This document shows positions 58,739 through 64,000 of a stretch of DNA of 64,000 nucleotides, piece after piece. Under the pieces are notes generated by a model that had not been told where the DNA came from, made no database searches, and saw only the letters and a program-made list of their open reading frames with translations. Every line of letters begins with the position of its first letter. Within the stretch, counting starts at the first letter, position 1. The stretch comes from Legionella fallonii LLAP-10 (GTDB taxonomy: Bacteria > Pseudomonadota > Gammaproteobacteria > Legionellales > Legionellaceae). Location of the stretch: NCBI RefSeq assembly GCF_000953135.1, contig NZ_LN614827.1, positions 3,546,501 to 3,610,500 on the forward strand, given 5' to 3'. Position numbers and translations under genes: made by a program.

Positions 58739-59695
58739 TCATGATTTATGCTTAAGCTTTTCCAGATCATCTTTCACCCGGCGAGTCGCTTGGCGACCTT
58801 CGCGTATAGTTTCTTGCGAACGATCGAACTCCATAAGACCAATATAGCCAAGCTTCGGTGTGATGAGAACGTCGGGCGGGTCCTCTGCCATGCGCGAATA
58901 AGTGATGCGATCCTGCATAATATTAATGGAGCCAGCGATCACATCGAAGAGACCGGGTTCAGAGATTTTCTTTTTACGAAGGGAGGAAATAAATGAATCC
59001 AGCCTAATGTTGAAATCAGCCTTTAGCTTGGATGCCCACATAGCGGTGTTTGGATCATGCGTTTCAACATATTCCAATTTCTTTTTGTCATCGTGATTAT
59101 CAGCTGGTGCATCACTGTGAGGTCGGGAGAAATGTCTGCCAACAAGATCACTATTTAGATTAACGGCAATGACATAATCGGCCCCCATAGCGCGCGCTAA
59201 TGAAATAGGTACAGGATTCACTAGGCCCCCATCCAGCATAATATCGTGTTTTAAAGCAAAAGGTGCAAAAATTCCAGGAAGAGCCATGGAGGCTCGCACC
59301 GCGTCGAGTAAGGAACCATCGCGCAACCAGTGCTCTTTCCCATTAAAGAGCGATGTTGCAACACACGCAAAGGGAACGTTTAGATCCTCTATATTAGGAT
59401 TGCCGATTTGTTTTTCAATAGCAATCATCAGAGGTTTCCCCTGGATAAAACCGCCACCAGCCATGCGGACATCTAATAATTTTAGAATATCAACACGTCT
59501 AAGCGTGAAAATCCATTCCTCAAATTCGTCGAGGTGACCTGATGCATAAGCGCCCCCGACCACAGCACCTATGGATGAGCCTGTAACCAGATCCGGTTTT
59601 ATGCCCATGTTTGCCAATTCGCGAATAACACCTATGTGTGCCCAGCCACGTGCTGACCCACTGCCCAATACTAGTCCTATTTTGGGTCTTGCCAT
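58739..59695 (-). CDS. Patatin-like phospholipase (RssA/NTE type)
   Basis: Ser-Asp dyad lipid acyl hydrolase. 318 aa. Seen: oxyanion loop LGSGSARGWAHIG (about 8-20), nucleophile elbow GSSIGAVVGG (about 38), and the catalytic Asp in LDGGLVNPVP (about 152). The length and the RGWAHIGVIREL start match the cytoplasmic RssA-like group rather than the large secreted VipD-like effectors. It lies 71 bases downstream of the ABC permease on the same strand and may be co-transcribed. Confidence 0.88.
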   Translation of the reverse strand: MARPKIGLVLGSGSARGWAHIGVIRELANMGIKPDLVTGSSIGAVVGGAYASGHLDEFEEWIFTLRRVDILKLLDVRMAGGGFIQGKPLMIAIEKQIGNPNIEDLNVPFACVATSLFNGKEHWLRDGSLLDAVRASMALPGIFAPFALKHDIMLDGGLVNPVPISLARAMGADYVIAVNLNSDLVGRHFSRPHSDAPADNHDDKKKLEYVETHDPNTAMWASKLKADFNIRLDSFISSLRKKKISEPGLFDVIAGSINIMQDRITYSRMAEDPPDVLITPKLGYIGLMEFDRSQETIREGRQATRRVKDDLEKLKHKS

Positions 59696-59766
59696 ATCCG
59701 TCTCCTACTTTGGCATGCATAAACCTATGAAAAAAATAATTGCTAAGCTTATGGTAAACTTTCTTC

Positions 59767-60894
59767 TTATGCCATCAAAGCCAGTGTTTTACGGAAACGC
59801 GTCATGGATACTGAAAATAAAACCGTTCCAATCAATGTCAAAGCAAGGAACTGTGGCCATACAATCATTAAACCGGCACCTCGAAATAATATTGCTTGTG
59901 CGAGCATAACAAAATGTGTATTAGGCGTAGCCAGCATAATATTTTGAATGAACTCTGGCATACTTTCACGCGGTGTTAAACCACCAGAGAGAATCTGCAT
60001 TGGTATAAGAATTAAAATCACAAGTAGTGCAAATTGAGGCATGGACCGCGCAAAAGTTCCAAGAAAGATACCTAAAGAAGTAGTGACAAACAAGAAAAAC
60101 AATGAACTTACCATGAATAAAAAAAGGGAACCATCAATAGGCATAGAAATGAGAAGTCGAATGATCAACTCTATTGAAAAAAAGCTGCAGATGATTACCA
60201 CGAGCGTCATAGCCCATATTTTACTTGCCATAATTTCGAAAGGAGTGACCGGCATCACCAGCAAATGCTCGACAGTCCCATGTTCCCTTTCCCGAATCAA
60301 TGCTGCTCCTGTTAGGATAATCGAAAGTATGGTGATGTCATTGATGAGCTCCATCACCGCACCGAACCAACTTTCCTTCAATTCGGGATTGAACATTATC
60401 CTAAAAGGAACGTCTATTGCTAGCGGTTTATTCGAGCGATGACCTTGCATAAAAGCATTGACCTCACCCATAATAATTTGTTGGATATCTTCATTGCCGG
60501 TTAAGGCTTGGGAAATCCTTGTTGCATCGATGTATAATTGGATAGCCGGTTTTTTTCTTGCACGCACATCTTGCTCAAATTTAGATGGAATGATGATCGA
60601 AAAAGTATCAAGGCCAGCGTTTATCCTATCATCTATTTTATTAAAGGTGGTTAGAGTAGGTGCTGTAAAATAAGGAGGATAAAATGCGTCAATAATTCTT
60701 TTCGACAGCTGAGATTGATCCTCATCTACGATTGAAATAGGGGCATTGTGAAGAGTATCGGGTAAAGACATGGCAGCACTGTAGATACTGATAGTGAAAG
60801 CAAATAAAATAAGTCCTATCAAAATCGGATCTCGCAGAAGACTGATTAACTCCTTAATACCAAGATAGTATATATTTCTAATACTCATATTCAA
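59767..60894 (-). CDS. ABC-2 type transporter permease (YhhJ-like)
   Basis: 375 aa. Seen: one N-terminal membrane helix (about 22-42), a large periplasmic domain (about 45-175), then five helices from about 180 with the ABC-2 signature [25 protein letters not shown] (in part) near residue 200. Its start overlaps the rbbA-like stop by 4 bases. With the upstream genes it forms a HlyD-ATPase-permease export system, related to YhiI-YhiH-YhhJ of E. coli. Substrate unknown. Confidence 0.88.
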   Translation of the reverse strand: MNMSIRNIYYLGIKELISLLRDPILIGLILFAFTISIYSAAMSLPDTLHNAPISIVDEDQSQLSKRIIDAFYPPYFTAPTLTTFNKIDDRINAGLDTFSIIIPSKFEQDVRARKKPAIQLYIDATRISQALTGNEDIQQIIMGEVNAFMQGHRSNKPLAIDVPFRIMFNPELKESWFGAVMELINDITILSIILTGAALIREREHGTVEHLLVMPVTPFEIMASKIWAMTLVVIICSFFSIELIIRLLISMPIDGSLFLFMVSSLFFLFVTTSLGIFLGTFARSMPQFALLVILILIPMQILSGGLTPRESMPEFIQNIMLATPNTHFVMLAQAILFRGAGLMIVWPQFLALTLIGTVLFSVSMTRFRKTLALMA

Positions 60895-63671
60895 CGCTCT
60901 TGCTTTCTCAAAAATGCGACACTAAACCCCAACAATATAGGAATCATAGAAAGTAAGGGAATGAACCACATATAAAGATTATTAAAACCAAGTCCTTTAG
61001 AAAAAACACCTCGAGTAATAACCAAATAATACGATGTTGGAAATATATATCCTATGAACGCTCCAATTCCCTCTAAAGAAGAAACGGGATCGATCAGTCC
61101 GGAGAAATGGATAGTTGGCAAAATAGTCAAAATACTCGTCCCAAAAATAGCCGCGGTTTGGCTTTTGGTAAAGCATGAAAACAAAAGTCCAATAGAAGTT
61201 GATACAATAACAAATAGTAACGTGCCAACCAAAAGCGTAAAGAAGTTTCCTTTAATTGGCACATCAAAAACAAGATATGCTAATACAACCATTAGGAAAA
61301 AATTTATTATCCCTAAAAATACATAAGGAATTTGTTTGCCGATTAAAAACTCTAGTCGCCTAACGGGTGTGACATAAAGATTAACAATAGAACCAAGCTC
61401 CTTTTCTCTCACAACTGAAAGCGCGCTGAGTATTGCTGGAATCAACATCAAGAGAATCCCAAATACTGCTGGCACGATTGCTTTCACACTTTTAATATCT
61501 GGATTATAAAGGTAATGTGTTTGAATAGATATTGGCTCCCTGAGCTTATCGATCCCCAATCCCTTCCTTGTTGCATTAGCCAACCAATGCAAGTTCATCC
61601 CTAGTACATAGCCCCTGATAATTTCTGCACGTCTTGGCATCGCACCATCAATCCAAGTACCTATGCTGACCGATTTGCCATGCTGTATGTCTCGGGCAAA
61701 GTTGGGAGGGATTTCCATAGCCAAGCTAATATCACTGCTGCGCATGCGATGGTCCAAATCCTCATAGTCTTTAATGGGCGAGCGTTTAAAGAAGTAGCGA
61801 GAGCCGGAAATATTGTAAATATAGTCTCGGCTAATACCCGTCTGCTCTCTATCCAATACAGCAAAAGAGAGATTTTCCACATCTAAGCTGATTCCATAAC
61901 CCAATGCCAACATCAAGATAGCGCTTCCTATAATGGACAGTGTTAAACGGATAGGATCCTGAAAAAGTTCCAATGCCTCTCTTCGAAGGTAGCTTATCAT
62001 TCTCTGCAGGTTGAAAAAACCGGTGCCTTTTTTCAAACTTGGGCCTTTCTGTATGGAATCAACAGAGGTGGATATGGAAAAACTCTTATGAGTATTCATC
62101 TCTGTGTCAAGGGCGCCTGCATCCTCAAGGAATTTGATGAAAGTATCCTCCAATGTTTTTGCTTTACACTCTTCTACTAAAGCAGCTGGCGGGCCGCTGG
62201 CCAATACCCGTCCTTCATGCATCAAGGAAATTCTATCGCAGCGCTCGGCTTCATTCATAAAATGGGTAGAAATGAAAATAGTGACTTTATCATCTCGAGA
62301 AAGTTCGATTATTGTTTGCCAAAACGCATCGCGCGCGATGGGGTCCACGCCCGAAGTCGGTTCGTCTAAAATCAATATCTCCGGACTATGGATCATGGCC
62401 ACCGCTAAAGACAGCCTTTGGCGAACCCCCATAGGGAGAGATTCCGGAAGGCTATTTCTCTCTACATCAAGCCCAAAACGATGAATGATTTTATCCACTT
62501 TTTCATTAACGTGCTCTTCCGCTATACCGAAAAGACGCGCATGCAGGATCAGGTTTTGCTTTACCGTGAGCTCTGAGTAAAGGGAGAATGACTGGGTCAT
62601 ATAGCCAACGCGCTTGCGGGTTTCTATATCATTTGGATCCAGAGTGCGACCAAACAGCTTTGCTTCTCCTTCACTCTGAGGCAAAAGACCTGTCAACATC
62701 TTCATTGTGGTTGTCTTCCCGCAACCATTAGATCCTAAAAAACCAAAGATCTCGCCCCGTTCTATCCGGAAGCTCACATGATCGACGGCAGTGAAATCAC
62801 CGAACCTCATTGTTAAGTTGTGGGCCTCTATGGCAATATCGGAAATACCCTCCTTTTTTCTAGGTACAATAACAACCGGCTCATAATCTTTGAGCTCATC
62901 GTCTGGAAGCATGGCGATAAAGGCATCTTCCATCGAGGAGGAACCTTTCCTTTCCAAAAACTCCGCAACCTTTCCTGTAAAAAGAATACGTCCCGCGTTC
63001 ATGGCTATTAGCCAGTCAAAACGCGCAGCCTCTTCCATATATGCAGTTGCAACTAAAACGCTCATGCCAGAATGCGATGCGCGAATGCTGTCTATAAGTT
63101 CCCAAAATTGACGACGAGATAGTGGATCCACTCCCGTAGTTGGTTCATCGAGGATCAATATATCGGGTTCATGAATCAACGCGCAGCAGATTCCTAGCTT
63201 TTGCTTCATACCGCCTGAAAGTTTGCCAGCAGGACGGTTTGCAAAAGGAGACAATCCAGTTGCCATCAAAAGGTCGTTGATACGCTGCTTTCGCTCTTCT
63301 AAGTTAAGGCCAAATAGACGCCCAAAAAAATCGACATTCTCGAAAACGGATAGGGTCGGATAGAGATTTTTGCCAAGCCCTTGGGGCATATAAGCGATTC
63401 TGGGACAGACCATCTCACGATGTCGCGTATCAGACATATCCCCTCCAAAAAGCTCGATCTTGCCCTTCTGGATTTTACGTGCACCGGCAATAAGTGATAA
63501 GAGGCTTGACTTTCCGACGCCATCCGAACCTATTATTCCAACGGTACATGCTGATGGAATATCAAGATCAACAGCGTCTAACGCAGTAACATTTCCATAA
63601 CGCAATGTAACTTCGCGTATCCGCGCAACGGACTGCATTGATGAGGATGAGGCATCGGCTTGAATACTCAT
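60891..63671 (-). CDS. Fused double ABC ATPase and ABC-2 permease (RbbA/YhiH-like)
   Basis: 926 aa. First ATPase: Walker [10 protein letters not shown] (about 50), signature LSGGMKQK (about 155), Walker [14 protein letters not shown]. Second ATPase: Walker [10 protein letters not shown] (about 315), signature replaced by LPMGVRQR, Walker [14 protein letters not shown]. The C-terminal 350 residues are an ABC-2 permease with helices and the [16 protein letters not shown] motif. RbbA was reported to be ribosome-associated; this operon context points to export. 4-base overlaps with both neighbours show tight coupling. Confidence 0.9.
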   Translation of the reverse strand: MSIQADASSSSMQSVARIREVTLRYGNVTALDAVDLDIPSACTVGIIGSDGVGKSSLLSLIAGARKIQKGKIELFGGDMSDTRHREMVCPRIAYMPQGLGKNLYPTLSVFENVDFFGRLFGLNLEERKQRINDLLMATGLSPFANRPAGKLSGGMKQKLGICCALIHEPDILILDEPTTGVDPLSRRQFWELIDSIRASHSGMSVLVATAYMEEAARFDWLIAMNAGRILFTGKVAEFLERKGSSSMEDAFIAMLPDDELKDYEPVVIVPRKKEGISDIAIEAHNLTMRFGDFTAVDHVSFRIERGEIFGFLGSNGCGKTTTMKMLTGLLPQSEGEAKLFGRTLDPNDIETRKRVGYMTQSFSLYSELTVKQNLILHARLFGIAEEHVNEKVDKIIHRFGLDVERNSLPESLPMGVRQRLSLAVAMIHSPEILILDEPTSGVDPIARDAFWQTIIELSRDDKVTIFISTHFMNEAERCDRISLMHEGRVLASGPPAALVEECKAKTLEDTFIKFLEDAGALDTEMNTHKSFSISTSVDSIQKGPSLKKGTGFFNLQRMISYLRREALELFQDPIRLTLSIIGSAILMLALGYGISLDVENLSFAVLDREQTGISRDYIYNISGSRYFFKRSPIKDYEDLDHRMRSSDISLAMEIPPNFARDIQHGKSVSIGTWIDGAMPRRAEIIRGYVLGMNLHWLANATRKGLGIDKLREPISIQTHYLYNPDIKSVKAIVPAVFGILLMLIPAILSALSVVREKELGSIVNLYVTPVRRLEFLIGKQIPYVFLGIINFFLMVVLAYLVFDVPIKGNFFTLLVGTLLFVIVSTSIGLLFSCFTKSQTAAIFGTSILTILPTIHFSGLIDPVSSLEGIGAFIGYIFPTSYYLVITRGVFSKGLGFNNLYMWFIPLLSMIPILLGFSVAFLRKQER

Positions 63672-64000
63672 TTATTTACCTTAACATAACCGGGCCATGG
63701 TTTATTAGGATTAAGGCGTAGATAATCTGGCCATGGTTTTTGGGGATTAAGACGAATATAAGTCATTCCAGGCAATCCTGTTTTGACTAGGGCGATATGC
63801 TTTTGAAGAAGCTCTTTAGGAATCCTGGCTTTTATTCGGAACATGAGTTTTTCTCGTTCAGAAGTCGTTTCAACTGTTTTCGGGGTAAATTGAGCAACAT
63901 CTGAAATGAACGATATGTTTGCGGGAATGACATCTTGCGGTGCCGCATCGAGCACAATCCTCGCCTCTTCCCCAATTGCCACACGTCCTGCATATACTGT
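63668..64000 (-). CDS. HlyD-family membrane fusion protein, 5' end beyond window
   Basis: The C-terminal 110 residues of a periplasmic adaptor (YhiI-like); the frame is open through the right edge, and the family is about 330 aa. Seen: [18 protein letters not shown], the beta-rich domain [17 protein letters not shown], and MFRIKARIP. Odd: the protein ends in a tandem 12-residue repeat ([12 protein letters not shown] then [12 protein letters not shown]), then YVKVNK, where relatives have one such unit. Overlaps the rbbA-like gene by 4 bases. Confidence 0.85.
   Translation of the reverse strand, partial: TVYAGRVAIGEEARIVLDAAPQDVIPANISFISDVAQFTPKTVETTSEREKLMFRIKARIPKELLQKHIALVKTGLPGMTYIRLNPQKPWPDYLRLNPNKPWPGYVKVNK

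Overview
The window looks like a chromosomal segment of a Legionella-type gammaproteobacterium, probably not L. pneumophila itself. The evidence is AT-rich DNA, a Legionella-style GDSL lysophospholipase, the rpsU-yqeY-dnaG-rpoD cluster, several large orphan proteins of the kind that turn out to be Dot/Icm effectors, and an ISL3-family insertion sequence. All functional names rest on motifs read by eye; no database search was run.

Bases 1-25,500 are mostly core genome: waaA (cut by the window edge), djlA, a DUF3530-like hydrolase, a GDSL lipase, a deaD-type RNA helicase, a fadH-type dienoyl-CoA reductase, an EamA transporter, sodC, ahpD-ahpC, nudE-mdh, hemW, plsY with an unusual lysine-rich tail, tsaD, and the macromolecular-synthesis cluster rpsU-yqeY-dnaG-rpoD, closed by a clear Rho-independent terminator. 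Orphan genes at 4326, 12698 and 17479 sit among them.

Bases 25,939-54,685 are a tandem pair of integrated elements at a CAT-anticodon tRNA gene. The 3' part of the tRNA plus downstream DNA (109 bp) recurs 25,881 bp away with one mismatch, and a 47-bp version recurs another 2,787 bp on. The last two copies are each preceded, at nearly the same distance, by a shared 40-bp arm. Element 1 (about 25.9 kb) holds an ISL3 copy, an integrase cut by it, a nonribosomal peptide synthetase (NRPS) cluster, and an AbiEi/AbiEii toxin-antitoxin pair. Element 2 (about 2.8 kb) holds an integrase tail, a cut-down IS, a protein with a RasGEF-like region, and a decayed AbiE-like pair.

The NRPS cluster is divergent. 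On the minus strand lie a 3,307-aa synthetase (TubC-type docking, C-A-T, C-A-T, dual C/E-A-T) and a frameshifted secreted alpha/beta hydrolase. On the plus strand lie a type II thioesterase, a GNAT acetyltransferase, an MbtH-like protein, a 2,053-aa synthetase (C-A-T, C-A*-T), a stand-alone AMP ligase and a cupin. Specificity residues read by eye suggest Gln (NRPS2 first module), an unassigned residue, Cys followed by epimerisation, and Val/Ile. The last A domain of NRPS2 has lost about 70 residues and its core motifs, so that carrier domain may be skipped or loaded in trans. No thioesterase domain is fused to either synthetase. The product is unknown.

Bases 54,686-64,000 carry an effector-like membrane-anchored protein, a YafY/WYL regulator pseudogene, a HEAT-repeat protein, a patatin-like phospholipase, and an ABC export operon (HlyD - RbbA-like double ATPase/permease - ABC-2 permease) that runs off the right edge.
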